A stretch of 64,000 nucleotides of DNA. Source: Stappia stellulata (GTDB taxonomy: Bacteria; Pseudomonadota; Alphaproteobacteria; Rhizobiales; Stappiaceae). Position 1 is the first letter of the stretch, and each line of letters opens with the position of its first letter. This document shows positions 17,144 through 26,708 of the stretch, in pieces. The notes under the pieces were generated by a model, which did no database searches, was not told where the DNA came from, and saw only the letters and a program-made list of their open reading frames with translations. The translations under genes were made by a program, and so were the position numbers. Location of the stretch: positions 1 through 64,000 of the forward strand of contig NZ_JAIVMF010000008.1 of assembly GCF_020176715.1 (NCBI RefSeq). Reading direction: 5' to 3'.

Positions 17144-17667
17144 CGGCGCGCCTCCAGCCGCCCGCGCAGATCGGCGAGCGGGGCGTGAAAGCCGGTGAAG
17201 AAGCGGCCCGCGCCCTGTTCGATCGCCGTGTCGATATCGATCCAGAACAGCTCGAAGCGGATCGGGTCGCCGCCGGCCGACGGCGTCATCTCGTAGTGTT
17301 CCCAGCGCTCGCGTTCGCGGGCCGGAGCGTCGAGCGGCATGGCGGCGTGATAGAGCCGGCGCGAATGGATATCGCGCCCGAGCTCGTTGTCGAACAGCAC
17401 GAGTTGTTCGGTGAGTGTGTCGAGCGCATGGGAGACCGCAAGGCCGGTTTCCTCGTGAAACTCGCGAAGGGCCGCACCCAGGTGGCTTTCGCCGGGATCG
17501 ACCGTACCGCCGGGGATCTGCAGGCCGACATAGGGCTGGTCCGGCTGGCGGAAGACCAGAAGGTCGCGTCCGGCGGTGAGATAGATATAGGCCTTGTGCT
17601 TCAGCCGGTCGTAGCGGGCCGGCAGCGCCGCGCAGACCTCGCCCTCGTAGAATCTCGGATCGCTCAC
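17140..17667 (-). CDS. Nudix hydrolase
   Basis: 175-aa hydrolase with the Nudix box spread over [24 protein letters not shown] (GX5EX7REUXEEXGU: the Gly, the acidic RE and the EE pair are present). It probably hydrolyses a nucleoside diphosphate derivative; substrate unknown. The start is GTG 17667, whose bases overlap the tsaD stop (GTGA). The frame continues open upstream inside tsaD, but without a start that makes sense. The far end overlaps the gpsA start. It is the middle gene of a tightly coupled tsaD-nudix-gpsA operon. Confidence 0.87.
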   Translation of the reverse strand: MSDPRFYEGEVCAALPARYDRLKHKAYIYLTAGRDLLVFRQPDQPYVGLQIPGGTVDPGESHLGAALREFHEETGLAVSHALDTLTEQLVLFDNELGRDIHSRRLYHAAMPLDAPARERERWEHYEMTPSAGGDPIRFELFWIDIDTAIEQGAGRFFTGFHAPLADLRGRLEARR

Positions 17668-18830
17668 GCCTTGGCTCCCTTGCGTCCCGAACCGACCAGT
17701 CCGGCGGCATTTGCATCCAGCGGCCAGCGCGGCCGCGGCGACACGCTCTGGTCGTCCACCGTCTCGCCCGTTGTTGCCGCCGCCCGCAGCCGCTCGATGC
17801 CGGCCCAGGCGATCATGGCCGCATTGTCCGTGCACAGCCGGTGCGGCGGTGCGACGAGGCGCGCCCCGGCGGCGCGCGTCACGTCGTCCAGCCGGGCGCG
17901 GATCGCGGAATTGGCGGCGACGCCGCCGGCGACCACCAGAACGGGCGCGACATCCGGGTGGGCCCTGGCGAAAACCTCCAGCGCGCGCCGGCTCTTTTCG
18001 CCGATCACGTCGCTCACCGCCTCCTGGAAGGATGCGCAAAGGTCCGAAACAGCCTGAGCATCCAGAGGGGCTGCCCGGTGGGCGGCGGTGCGCACCGCCG
18101 TCTTCAGTCCGGCGAAGGACAGATCGATCCCCGGCCGGTCGAGCATCGGGCGCGGCAGGGGAAAGCGGGTCGCGTCTCCGCTGGCGGCGGCAGCTTCCAC
18201 CGCCGGACCGCCGGGATAGGACAGGCCGAGGAGCTTCGCGGTCTTGTCGAAGGCCTCGCCCACCGCGTCGTCGATGGTGGAGCCGAGCCGGCGGTAGACG
18301 CCGACGCCTTCCACCAGCAGGAACTGTGTGTGGCCGCCGGAGACCAGAAGCAACAGATAGGGAAAGGCGACATCGTCGGTCAGCCGCGCCGTCAGGGCAT
18401 GACCTTCCAGATGATTGACGGCGATCAGCGGCTTGCCGGCGGCAAGGGCGGCTGCCTTGGCGGTCATCAGCCCGACGATCACGCCGCCGATCAGGCCGGG
18501 ACCGGCGGTCGCGGCAATCGCATCGATGTCGTTGAAAGAGACGCCGGCCTCTTCCATCGCGGCGGCAATGATCGTGTCGAGCACGGAGATATGGGCGCGG
18601 GCGGCGATTTCCGGCACAACGCCGCCGAAGGCTGCGTGTTCGTCGACCTGCGAGCGGATGATGTCGGAGAGAATATGCGGCGTGCCGTCGGCGTCGAGCC
18701 GCACCACGGCGGCCGCGGTTTCGTCGCAGCTCGTCTCGATGCCCAACACCGTCAGCGACGCCGCCGCGCCGGGTGCGGGGCGATTTTCAGGGTCGACCGC
18801 ATTGGCCGGAGCGGCTTGAGGGCTTATCAT
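17664..18830 (-). CDS. tsaD: tRNA N6-threonylcarbamoyladenosine synthase, TsaD subunit
   Basis: 388-aa Kae1/Qri7 family protein, the transferase of the complex that makes t6A37 in ANN-decoding tRNAs. ASKHA-fold landmarks are [15 protein letters not shown], the iron-binding [22 protein letters not shown], and the C-terminal [13 protein letters not shown]. The N-terminal extension of about 25 residues before LTVLGIETS is longer than usual and Ala/Pro-rich, so a later start is possible. It is transcribed divergently from hemC with only 51 bases between start codons. Confidence 0.96.
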   Translation of the reverse strand: MISPQAAPANAVDPENRPAPGAAASLTVLGIETSCDETAAAVVRLDADGTPHILSDIIRSQVDEHAAFGGVVPEIAARAHISVLDTIIAAAMEEAGVSFNDIDAIAATAGPGLIGGVIVGLMTAKAAALAAGKPLIAVNHLEGHALTARLTDDVAFPYLLLLVSGGHTQFLLVEGVGVYRRLGSTIDDAVGEAFDKTAKLLGLSYPGGPAVEAAAASGDATRFPLPRPMLDRPGIDLSFAGLKTAVRTAAHRAAPLDAQAVSDLCASFQEAVSDVIGEKSRRALEVFARAHPDVAPVLVVAGGVAANSAIRARLDDVTRAAGARLVAPPHRLCTDNAAMIAWAGIERLRAAATTGETVDDQSVSPRPRWPLDANAAGLVGSGRKGAKA

Positions 18831-18881
18831 CGATCCAATCGCCTATCGCACGACACCCGCCTAGCACCAGGAATAACCTCC

Positions 18882-19817
18882 TTGCAAACAAAACCTTCCG
18901 CCCCCCAACTCCGCATCGGCACGCGCGGCAGCGCGCTCGCGCTCGCCCAGGCCCATGAGACCCGGGACCGGCTGATCGCCGCGCATGGCCTGCCGGAAAG
19001 CGCGTTCGAGATCATCGTGATCAAGACGTCGGGGGACCAGATCCAGGACCGGCCGCTGTCGGAGGTCGGGGGCAAGGGCCTGTTCACCAAGGAAATCGAG
19101 CAGGCAATGATGGATGGCGACATCGACATCGCCGTCCATTCCGCCAAGGACATGCCGACCGTGCTGCCCGAGGGGCTGGAGCTGATCGCCTTCCTGCCGC
19201 GCGAGGACGTGCGCGACGCGTTCCTCTCGCCCAAGGCGAAGCGGATCCAGGACCTGCCGCAAAACGCCGTGGTCGGCTCCTCCAGCCTGCGTCGCCAGGC
19301 GATGATCAAGCGGCTGCGGCCCGACATCGATGTGGTGATGTATCGTGGCAACGTGCAGACGCGGCTGAAAAAGCTCACCGACGGGGTGGTCGACGCGACA
19401 CTTCTGGCCACGGCCGGGCTGCGCCGGCTCGGGCTCGGCGACGTCATCACCTCGGTGATCGAGCCCGCGGAGTTCCTGCCCGCCGTCGGCCAGGGGGCGA
19501 TCTGCATCGAGGCGCGCGCCGACGACACGGCGACGCGCGATCTGCTCGCCGCCATTCACCACCACGAGACCGAGACCTGCCTGATGGCGGAACGCGCCTT
19601 TCTTGCCGAACTCGACGGCTCCTGCCGCACGCCGATCGGCGGCCTGGCAAAGCTCGATGGCGATCGCATCCGTCTCGACGGGCTGATCCTGCGTCCGGAC
19701 GGCTCCGAAGCGCATGAGACGTTCCGCGAGGGGCCTGCCTCGGAGGCGGCCGTGCTGGGACAGGATGCGGGCGCTGAGCTGAAACGACGCGGCGGCCCTG
19801 ACTTCTTCCGGGATTGA
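18882..19817 (+). CDS. hemC: Hydroxymethylbilane synthase (porphobilinogen deaminase)
   Basis: 311-aa enzyme polymerising four porphobilinogen units into hydroxymethylbilane. Markers are [48 protein letters not shown], and the dipyrromethane-cofactor Cys in [12 protein letters not shown]. The start is a rare TTG at 18882, with AGGA about 10 bases upstream. The open frame extends far to the left through antisense tsaD sequence, but no ATG/GTG exists near the conserved N-terminus. It shares a short divergent promoter region with tsaD; hemD follows after 4 bases. Confidence 0.96.
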   Translation: MQTKPSAPQLRIGTRGSALALAQAHETRDRLIAAHGLPESAFEIIVIKTSGDQIQDRPLSEVGGKGLFTKEIEQAMMDGDIDIAVHSAKDMPTVLPEGLELIAFLPREDVRDAFLSPKAKRIQDLPQNAVVGSSSLRRQAMIKRLRPDIDVVMYRGNVQTRLKKLTDGVVDATLLATAGLRRLGLGDVITSVIEPAEFLPAVGQGAICIEARADDTATRDLLAAIHHHETETCLMAERAFLAELDGSCRTPIGGLAKLDGDRIRLDGLILRPDGSEAHETFREGPASEAAVLGQDAGAELKRRGGPDFFRD

Positions 19818-19821
19818 TCTC

Positions 19822-20532
19822 ATGTCGCGCGTGTTGCTGACACGGCCCGAACCCGCCGCCAGCCGGACGGCGCGGGACCTGATCCGGCGCGGATATCTGC
19901 CGGTTGTCGCGCCGATGATGCGGATGCGGGCGATCGGTCTTGCCGGCCTGCCGGCGGTGCCGGCGGGGTCTGCGGTCGCCGTGACCAGTGCGCGCGCCAT
20001 CGAGGCGGTGGCCGGATCGCCCGGCTGGGAGCGGCTGCGCGGACTTTCGGTCTTCGCCGTCGGCGGGGCCACGGGTGCCGCCGCGAGAGACGCCGGCGCC
20101 GCGCAGGTGGAGGCCGCCGGCGGGGACCTTGGATCGCTGTGCGACCATTTGCTGCGCGCAAGGCCCGGAGCGGTGATCTATCTCGCCGGCCGGCAACGCA
20201 GCGGCGACCTCTGCGCCATCCTGCAGACGAACGGCATTCCCTGCGAAACGCACGAGGTCTACGACATGGAGGCGGTTCCCGAACCGCCGGTCGCGCTGGT
20301 GTCGGCGCTGGCTGCTTGCGATCCTGCGGATCCGCTCGCGGTGCTGGTCTACTCCAGGCGCTCGGCCGAGGCATTGATCGCGGGGCTGGCGGAACTCGAT
20401 TTTCGCGGACGGCTCGTGTTCTTTGCGCTGTCGGAGCAGGTGGCGCAGCCGTTGCGCGGGCTCGGGCCCTGCCATGTCGCGGACGAGCCGAGCGAGGCGG
20501 CGCTGATCGCCTTGCTGGAAAAGACATGCTAA
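19822..20532 (+). CDS. hemD: Uroporphyrinogen-III synthase
   Basis: 236-aa enzyme that inverts ring D and closes hydroxymethylbilane to uroporphyrinogen III. Sequence conservation in this family is low; recognisable parts are VLLTRPEPAASRTA at the start, AVTSARAIEA, the FAVGGATGAAARDAG segment, YLAGRQRSGDL and VLVYSRRSAEAL. Position directly behind hemC, with a 4-base gap, supports the call strongly. It is followed by the mitofilin-type gene, the usual alphaproteobacterial order. Confidence 0.93.
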   Translation: MSRVLLTRPEPAASRTARDLIRRGYLPVVAPMMRMRAIGLAGLPAVPAGSAVAVTSARAIEAVAGSPGWERLRGLSVFAVGGATGAAARDAGAAQVEAAGGDLGSLCDHLLRARPGAVIYLAGRQRSGDLCAILQTNGIPCETHEVYDMEAVPEPPVALVSALAACDPADPLAVLVYSRRSAEALIAGLAELDFRGRLVFFALSEQVAQPLRGLGPCHVADEPSEAALIALLEKTC

Positions 20533-20653
20533 TCGACAGACATATTTGTTTTGCAGCGCGAAAACGGCAATCATGGGGGCAACCGGTTCCACCGCGAACC
20601 GCATGTTGCAGGGAAAGACACCGGGCGCAGGCCCGGCAGGCGAGAGGACAGTC

Positions 20654-22678
20654 ATGGCCGCTGACAGCAAGAAGCCGGACCAGAAGAGCGACTCCGCGAA
20701 AACCTCATCCAAGCCCGGCTCCGGCCCCGCATCGGGGACCGGCTCGGGCCGCAAGCCGGTAACGATCGACCTGGAAGCCAGGGAAGTTCCCGGCGCCAAA
20801 CCCGCCGCGCAAAAGCCGGCGACCGGCGGGCCGGCGGCGTCAGCCGCATCGCCGGCGTCGAAGCCGGGTGAGGCGAAGGCGCCAGAGACGAAGCCGGCGG
20901 AGACGAAGCCGGCAGAGGCTCGCCCCGGCGCATCCTCCGCGCCGACGTCGAAACCCGCATCGGCGCTGGCCGGCGCTTCCACGTCGGGTGCCTCCCCGTC
21001 TGGCGCGTCCCGGCCCGCGTCCACCGGCGCGGCATCGCCGGGCAAGCCGGCCACCTCCGGCTCTGGCGCAAGCCCGGGGTCCTCTCCGGCATCTTCCCCG
21101 GCATCCGCTCCGGCAAGCGCGACTTCACCTAGCGGTGCATCCGCGAGCGGGGCGAAGCCCGGCGGGTCGGGTGCCGGGTCCGCATCCACTGGTTCCGCAT
21201 CTACCGGGTCCGCATCCGCGACCTCCGCGGCTGCGTCCTCCACGGCGTCCGCCGACAAGGGCAAGCCCGGTTCGGCCTCGGCCTCCGCATCGTCGAAGCC
21301 CTCCGAGGCACCGGCCTCCCGGCCCTCGGCCAAGCCCGGATCCGAGGCTTCCGGCGGGGTCGGGGTCGGGGGTCTTGTGCTTGCCTCCGTCGTTGGCGCG
21401 GCGCTGGTGCTCGGCGGTGCCTATGGCGCGCATCGCGCCGGCTATCTGCCTGTTACGTCAGGTCCGGCGGCCTCCGAGGTGCAATCGGCGCTGACCGCCG
21501 CGCAAAGCCGCATCGCCGGGCTTGAGGAGCGCATCGCCGGCCTCGCCGATACGCAGGATGCGGCATCCTCCGCGTCTGCCGCGCTTGACGATGTCCGGAC
21601 CCGCTTGTCGGCGCTTGAGGCCTCTCTGGAAAACGGCCTGCAATCCGCGGCCGGTCTGCCGGAGGCGGCGTCAGAGCAGCTGGCGCAGCTGGAAAGCGGG
21701 CTCGCCGAGCTGCGCCGGTTCGTCTCTTCCGGCGGGGCGGGCGAGACGGCCGGACTTGCCAGCCTGCAGGAGCGGCAGGCCGCCCTCCAGCAGACCGTCG
21801 ATACCCAGGGCGAAACACTGGCCGCGCTCCAGACCCGACTTGGCGAGGGATCGCAGACGGGCGAGGCGGTCAATGCGCTCGATACCCGCATCGCCGCGCT
21901 TGAGGAGACCGTCGCCACGCTCGACAAGACGCTGGCCGGCCTGTCCGGCGTCAGCGAGACGCTTTCAGGCGTTCAGGAGAGCGTCACCGCGCTGCAGGGC
22001 CAGACCGCTACGAAGGCGGAGACCCTTGCCCAGCTGACCAGCGGACAGGCGACACTTACGACCCGCGTCGATGAGGGGCTTGACGGGGTATCGGCGAAAA
22101 TCGCCGCCCTGGAGGACCGGCTCGCGCCGGTCGAAGCCCAGATCGGCGGCGTTGGCGCCCGCGAGACGGCGGCGCGCGCCGTTGCGGTCTCGGCGCTGAA
22201 ATCCGCGATGGACCGGGGTGCGCCGTTCGAGACGGAGCTTGCCGCGGTCGCAGCCGCGCTTCCCGCCGATACGGATCTTGCACCGCTGCAGGCGCGCGCG
22301 GCCGAGGGCGTTCCCACCCGCAACGCGCTTCAGGCGGAGTTTGCCGCCGCCGCGCGGGCGATGAGCGCCAAGATCGACGCGCCCGCCGACGGCGATCTGG
22401 TCGACAGTTTCTGGTCCAATGCGCGCTCGCTGGTGTCGATCCGCCAGCCGGGCGAAAGCGACGCCAACACGCCTTCCGCCGCACTCGGGCGGATGGAGGC
22501 CCGTGTCGATGCCGGCGATTTCGCCGGGGCGCTCGAGGCCTATGACAGCCTGCCGGAGGAGGTGCGCGCCGCCGGCAGTGACTGGGCGGGAAACGCGCGG
22601 GCGCGGCTCGCCGCCGACCGCCTGGTGGACCAGGTGACCGGCGACGTGTTGAAATCGCTCAGCGCGGCGCCGCAATGA
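20654..22678 (+). CDS. Mitofilin/Mic60-domain membrane protein
   Basis: 674-aa protein with three parts: a low-complexity Ala/Ser/Pro/Gly/Lys-rich cytosolic stretch (about 1-230), one membrane helix (about 236-258), and a periplasmic portion with long heptad-like coiled coil (about 275-500) and a C-terminal mitofilin-like domain (about 510-670). Alphaproteobacterial Mic60 is encoded in the heme gene cluster and shapes inner-membrane folds and envelope contacts, like its mitochondrial counterpart at cristae. ATG 20654 follows GAGAGGA; upstream ATGs at 20573 and 20603 lack such a site. The unusually long low-complexity tail is probably disordered. Confidence 0.85.
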   Translation: MAADSKKPDQKSDSAKTSSKPGSGPASGTGSGRKPVTIDLEAREVPGAKPAAQKPATGGPAASAASPASKPGEAKAPETKPAETKPAEARPGASSAPTSKPASALAGASTSGASPSGASRPASTGAASPGKPATSGSGASPGSSPASSPASAPASATSPSGASASGAKPGGSGAGSASTGSASTGSASATSAAASSTASADKGKPGSASASASSKPSEAPASRPSAKPGSEASGGVGVGGLVLASVVGAALVLGGAYGAHRAGYLPVTSGPAASEVQSALTAAQSRIAGLEERIAGLADTQDAASSASAALDDVRTRLSALEASLENGLQSAAGLPEAASEQLAQLESGLAELRRFVSSGGAGETAGLASLQERQAALQQTVDTQGETLAALQTRLGEGSQTGEAVNALDTRIAALEETVATLDKTLAGLSGVSETLSGVQESVTALQGQTATKAETLAQLTSGQATLTTRVDEGLDGVSAKIAALEDRLAPVEAQIGGVGARETAARAVAVSALKSAMDRGAPFETELAAVAAALPADTDLAPLQARAAEGVPTRNALQAEFAAAARAMSAKIDAPADGDLVDSFWSNARSLVSIRQPGESDANTPSAALGRMEARVDAGDFAGALEAYDSLPEEVRAAGSDWAGNARARLAADRLVDQVTGDVLKSLSAAPQ

Positions 22679-22769
22679 GGGCCGCGCTCAAGACCGCTTC
22701 CGGCGGATCCGCCACGTGCCCCGCATGCCGTCATGACCCGCTCGGCCGGGTCGTGGGGAGGGAAAGACC

Positions 22770-24641
22770 ATGATTCGCTTGCTGATCTTCATCGCCCTTG
22801 TGTTCGTCGTCGCGGTCGGTTCCGCGTGGATTGCCGACAAGCCGGGCATCATCACCCTCGACTGGCAGGGCTATCAGATCGAGACCGGCGTGATGACCGC
22901 CGCGGTCGCGCTGATCGGCCTGCTGGCGCTCGGCATCATCGTGTGGAACGTCGCGCTTTTCATCCTGCGCACGCCCGATCATGTCGGCAGCTTCTTCCGC
23001 CGCCGGCGCAAGGACCGCGGCTATGACGCCATGTCCAAGGGCCTTTTGGCGCTGGGCGTGGGCGACGCCGCCGGCGCCGGGCGCTACGGGGCGGAAGCTG
23101 CGAAGCTTCTCTCCGGGGAACCGGCGACCCAGCTCCTGCTTGCGCAATCCGCGCAGCTCGACGGCCGCCACGAGGAGGCGCGGTCGCGCTTCGAGGCGAT
23201 GCTGGATGATCCGGCGCTGCGTCCCGTCGGCCTGCACGGCCTCTACATCGAGGCGGAGCGGCTGAACGAGCCGGTGGCCGCGCGCCACTATGCCGAGGAA
23301 GCCGCGAAGCTGATGCCGGGGCTCGACTGGGCCGGACGCGCGGTGCTCGGCTATCAGGCGGTCAGCGGCGACTGGGCGGACGCGATCAAGACGCTGGAGA
23401 AGAACTACGCCTTCAAGCGCGTCGACAAGAAGACCTTCCGCCGCCACAAGGCGGTGCTCCTGACGGCCCAGGCGCAGGAGCTGGAGGATCGCGATCCCGA
23501 TGCGGCGCGCCAGAAGGCGAACGAGGCGCACGGTCTGGCGCCCGCGCTGGTGCCGGCGGCGATCCTGGCGGCGCGTCTCGCCACACGGCGCGGCGATATC
23601 CGCAAGGCGATGAAGATCGTCGAGACCACCTGGAAGCTCACCCCGCATCCCGAGCTTGCCGACGCCTACGCCCATGCCCGCAACGGCGATTCGGCGCAGG
23701 ACCGGCTGAAGCGGGTAAAAGCGCTCGCCGCGCTTCGCGCCCACAATGCGGAAGGCGCGCTGGCGCTGGCGCGGGCCGCCATCGAGGCGAACGACTGGGA
23801 TCTGGCGCGCGCGCAGATGAAGGCGGCACTTCGCCTGGAGCCGACCCAGCGCGCGTTCCTGATGATGGCCGATCTGGAGGAGCGCCAGCATGGCGATCGC
23901 GGTCGGGTGCGCGAATGGCTCGCCCGCGCGGTGCGTGCGCCCGCCGATCCGGCCTGGGTGGCCGATGGCGTCGTCAGCGAGACGTGGTCGCCGGTCTCGC
24001 CGGTCGACGGACGGCTGGATGCCTTCGTCTGGACCACGCCGCCGGCAACGCTCGACCATCATGACGATCCGCTGGAGGCGCTCGACGACGCGCTGATGGA
24101 GGCGCTGCCGGCCGCTCCCGCGCATCTGGAAGCCGCGCCGCTGGAGCGCAAGCCGGATCCGTCCGAGCCCCTCGCCCCCTCGCCCGTGCCGCAGCCCGCC
24201 GCCTCAGCGCCTGCGACAGATGCTGCGCCGGCAAAAGATCCGGCAGCTCCCGACACAGCGAAAGCCGAGACGGCCAAGACCGAACCGGTGCAAACGGGCC
24301 TGGCCAAGGACGACGCGCCCAAGGCAGACGCTGCGAAGACGGACGCCGCCAAGCCTGCGGCGCAAGACGCGGGCGCTTCGGCCTCGGGAACTGCGGACGC
24401 CAAGGCGTCGGGACCGGAGACGGGGGCCACGTCTTCCGCCAAGCCGAGCGCGCCGGATGCAAGCCCCAAACCGGCGGCGAAGCCGGAGGCAAAGGCGGAC
24501 GCCAAGGCCGGCGACACGCGCAAGGACGATCTTTCGCGGCCGATCGAGTTTCCGCTGAAGCATATGCCGGACGATCCCGGCCCGGACGACGAGCCGGAGG
24601 ACGCGCGCCAGAAGAAGCCGGGTTTCCGCTTCTTCAACTGA
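22770..24641 (+). CDS. HemY N-terminal domain / TPR membrane protein
   Basis: 623-aa protein with two N-terminal membrane helices (about 1-20 and 41-65) forming the HemY_N domain (IITLDWQGYQIET is typical), followed by TPR-like helices (about 90-400) and an Ala/Pro/Lys-rich tail (about 440-600) ending in PGFRFFN. Despite the name it is not the Gram-positive protoporphyrinogen oxidase; this family is a TPR scaffold of unclear function conserved beside hemC-hemD and mic60. It follows the mitofilin gene by 91 bases. Confidence 0.88.
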   Translation: MIRLLIFIALVFVVAVGSAWIADKPGIITLDWQGYQIETGVMTAAVALIGLLALGIIVWNVALFILRTPDHVGSFFRRRRKDRGYDAMSKGLLALGVGDAAGAGRYGAEAAKLLSGEPATQLLLAQSAQLDGRHEEARSRFEAMLDDPALRPVGLHGLYIEAERLNEPVAARHYAEEAAKLMPGLDWAGRAVLGYQAVSGDWADAIKTLEKNYAFKRVDKKTFRRHKAVLLTAQAQELEDRDPDAARQKANEAHGLAPALVPAAILAARLATRRGDIRKAMKIVETTWKLTPHPELADAYAHARNGDSAQDRLKRVKALAALRAHNAEGALALARAAIEANDWDLARAQMKAALRLEPTQRAFLMMADLEERQHGDRGRVREWLARAVRAPADPAWVADGVVSETWSPVSPVDGRLDAFVWTTPPATLDHHDDPLEALDDALMEALPAAPAHLEAAPLERKPDPSEPLAPSPVPQPAASAPATDAAPAKDPAAPDTAKAETAKTEPVQTGLAKDDAPKADAAKTDAAKPAAQDAGASASGTADAKASGPETGATSSAKPSAPDASPKPAAKPEAKADAKAGDTRKDDLSRPIEFPLKHMPDDPGPDDEPEDARQKKPGFRFFN

Positions 24642-25060
24642 CGGTGCGGTGCAACGCGCCGGCCGGGGAGGCCGGCCGTTTCGATGGCAGGGACCCGAAA
24701 CGCCGATGGACGCGGGGGCCGTCGCCACGGCCTCACGTACGGGGGGTGTCCCCGCCGTGGGGCCGGGATGCGATCCGCGTCTCGACGGTCCCGACGGTCG
24801 TGCAGGTCGGGGCGGTTCGCTTGCCAAATCGCGCTGCCTTGCTGCTTTGTCCAAAAGGCGCGAGCCGGCACGCAAAGCCTCTTGCGCCGCGCCGCCCGGT
24901 CGGGTATCAAGCGGCCACCTCGCCGAACGCCTGACAGTGGCCTTGGTCGCTGTCGTGATTTACGCGAGGTCTGCCCGTCCCCTATGACCGGGACGGCAAG
25001 ACGTCCGAAGCGCTATGCTTCGGAAAAGACATACGGGACGCTCACGTCCCGGTTTGGTGC
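24642..25060. other. Intergenic stretch before tRNA-Thr
   Basis: No supported gene. A GC-rich inverted repeat (CCGGCC, spacer, GGCCGG, about 24659-24677) followed by GTTTC could end the hem transcript. The tRNA-Thr promoter must lie near the right end, but no confident -35/-10 pair was picked. Confidence 0.5.
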
Positions 25061-25136
25061 GCCGGTGTAGCTCAGTTGGTAGAGCACGTCATTCGTAATG
25101 ATGGGGTCGGCGGTTCGAGTCCGTTCACCGGCACCA
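25061..25136 (+). tRNA. tRNA-Thr(CGT)
   Basis: Complete cloverleaf: acceptor stem GCCGGTG/CACCGGC, D-arm GCTCAGTTGGTAGAGC, anticodon arm CGTCATTCGTAATGATG with CGT, T-loop GGTTCGAGTCC, discriminator A and encoded CCA. It reads ACG codons. An AT-rich two-gene segment begins 5 bases beyond its 3' end. Confidence 0.97.
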
Positions 25137-25141
25137 TTTTC

Positions 25142-26059
25142 TTATTCTTTGTCACCTTCTTTTTCGGCGGTTTCTATAGCTTCTGACAATATTTCTTTAA
25201 GTTCCTCTTTCGTCAATTCTTTGGCAGCCTTTCCTGTGGCTTTAAGAGACACGCTGTGCGCTCCGCTTTTTATAGATTCAACAAGTGATGGATTACTTTT
25301 CAGGTTTTTAATAGCTTCGATAAGTAATTTTTTTCTCGTTCTGTCACGAACTGGATCTTTTCGAGAATCTTGGCGGAATAGTGCTCTCATCCTTTCGGAT
25401 ATATCGCCGGTTTCATCGATCAGGTGTTTAACGTGAGATAAAACACTTTCAATAGTATCTCCTGTGTCATCTACCTTAAACTCGGCCCAGCCTAACTGAT
25501 CTCCTATAGATTTGATGCTCGAGCTGATATTGCTTTGTAATTTGAGAAGATGCTCCGATATTTCCTTTGATGCTTCTTCAAATCTTGCAGAAAACTCCCG
25601 GCCTTCTTCCTCAAGGAATATCTTTAAGAGCTCATTTGGATGAAGTGGCCGATTACGACTGCCGTCGCGAATACAGTAGATGCCCTTTGCTGTCGCGTGT
25701 GGCTTGTTTTTACTTGGGGGAACATATATTCTCAGAAATGGAATTGAATTTGTATTTTCAGAAAAAATATCTAAAGAAACAGGCGGTGTGCAACTAATTG
25801 CTTTATTCATTATCTGTAAAAGGATGCTATCGCTCAAATCGCATCCAATTATTTTGCCATATTGGGAGCCATCATTCCTTTTTTCTTCGTCTACACCAAC
25901 AAGAATGCTCCCGCCAGTTTCAGTGTTTGCGAATGCAGCCAAGTCTTCTGAACTTATACCTTCGGGCTTGCGCTTATAGTCAACGAATTGGTTCTCGCCA
26001 CTCTCCAATAGATCTCGCGATATTTTGGTAGTGGTCTTGTAGCTCTTCGAAATTGCCAC
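25142..26059 (-). CDS. AlbA_2 (Schlafen-like) domain protein, AT-rich
   Basis: 305-aa protein. The AlbA_2 domain (about 20-150) is visible from ENQFVDYKRKPEG (nucleic-acid-binding opening), AFANTETGGSILVGVDEE (family turn) and GIYCIRDGSRNRPL. The rest (about 165-305) is helical, Lys/Glu-rich and probably coiled coil. No helicase or ATPase domain follows. Codon and base use are clearly AT-rich (sampled 60-base lines run about 30-50% G+C), unlike the surrounding GC-rich genes, so it was probably acquired. Its stop lies almost at the 3' end of tRNA-Thr. It could be a defence or regulatory gene; no activity can be assigned. Confidence 0.75.
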   Translation of the reverse strand: MAISKSYKTTTKISRDLLESGENQFVDYKRKPEGISSEDLAAFANTETGGSILVGVDEEKRNDGSQYGKIIGCDLSDSILLQIMNKAISCTPPVSLDIFSENTNSIPFLRIYVPPSKNKPHATAKGIYCIRDGSRNRPLHPNELLKIFLEEEGREFSARFEEASKEISEHLLKLQSNISSSIKSIGDQLGWAEFKVDDTGDTIESVLSHVKHLIDETGDISERMRALFRQDSRKDPVRDRTRKKLLIEAIKNLKSNPSLVESIKSGAHSVSLKATGKAAKELTKEELKEILSEAIETAEKEGDKE

Positions 26060-26102
26060 AATATCCTCACCGAATCAAATTTTAGAGATAATGCTTAATT
26101 TA

Positions 26103-26345
26103 CTAGTCAGGAAAAAGGTTTGATGCTTTAATTTGCAATGCAGAAGCAATCCGAGCAACTATTTTTATAGTTGGGTTTCTTTTTCCGCTCTCGATGCCGC
26201 TCACGTAGGTGGGATGCAATTGTGCGAGATGCGCGAATTCCTCCTGTGAGAGGCCGCGCTGCTTTCGCCAATACCGTACCTTTTGTCCGAACGCTTTTTC
26301 CAAGTCCATGCAACCAATGGGCAACGAAGCCTTGTCGACTGCCAT
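26103..26345 (-). CDS. Small XRE-family HTH regulator
   Basis: 80-aa protein consisting of one Cro/C1-type helix-turn-helix: RYWRKQRGLSQEEFAHLA, then HPTYVSGIESGKRNPT and IARIASALQI. It resembles short regulators next to restriction or toxin-antitoxin genes. The start may be 26345 or the internal ATG at 26309, where the family pattern MDLEKAFGQKVR begins; neither has a strong ribosome site. It is AT-rich and lies 43 bases upstream of the AlbA_2 gene on the same strand, so the two probably form one acquired unit with the regulator transcribed first. Confidence 0.82.
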   Translation of the reverse strand: MAVDKASLPIGCMDLEKAFGQKVRYWRKQRGLSQEEFAHLAQLHPTYVSGIESGKRNPTIKIVARIASALQIKASNLFPD

Positions 26346-26394
26346 AGACTATGAGTAAGATTTTAGGGGCTGCTCATCTTGGAATTTTAGCTCG

Positions 26395-26694
26395 ATGCCA
26401 ACGGACTATTCCGCCTTCGCCGATCTCCTCGATACCTATCAGTCGCTGTCGGATGGCTTGCAACTGGCGTGGCTGGTGGTGCCGCCGGTGTTTCTGTTGG
26501 GGAGTCTGGCGCTGGTTCTGCGCTATCGGCTGGCGTGTCGGCGGACCGATTGTCTCGCCGGAGGCCGTTTGGCCTATACGGTTTTCGCCGAGGAAAACGG
26601 TCGGTTGCAGGTCATCGCGTATGACGACACGGCGTGTGACGATGCCAATTCGAATCTGAAAACAGGAGTGCCGCGGGCGTCATCGCGCAGCTGA
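26395..26694 (+). CDS. Hypothetical small membrane protein
   Basis: 99-aa protein, not assigned to a named family. One clear membrane helix spans about residues 23-45 (LAWLVVPPVFLLGSLALVL), flanked by Arg residues, followed by a soluble tail. Base composition returns to the host GC level here, marking the right border of the AT-rich segment. It converges with the next hypothetical membrane gene. Confidence 0.55.
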   Translation: MPTDYSAFADLLDTYQSLSDGLQLAWLVVPPVFLLGSLALVLRYRLACRRTDCLAGGRLAYTVFAEENGRLQVIAYDDTACDDANSNLKTGVPRASSRS

Positions 26695-26708
26695 CGATCA
26701 GATCCCCC

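Noticed and set aside
22770-24641. Protoporphyrinogen oxidase (HemY of Gram-positives)
   Set aside because: The protein has two membrane helices and TPR-like repeats and lacks an FAD-binding GxGxxG motif; only the name is shared.
25061-26400. Classical integrase-mediated island with att direct repeats at tRNA-Thr
   Set aside because: No integrase gene is present and no copy of the tRNA 3' end was found at the right border of the AT-rich stretch; only composition and position support transfer.
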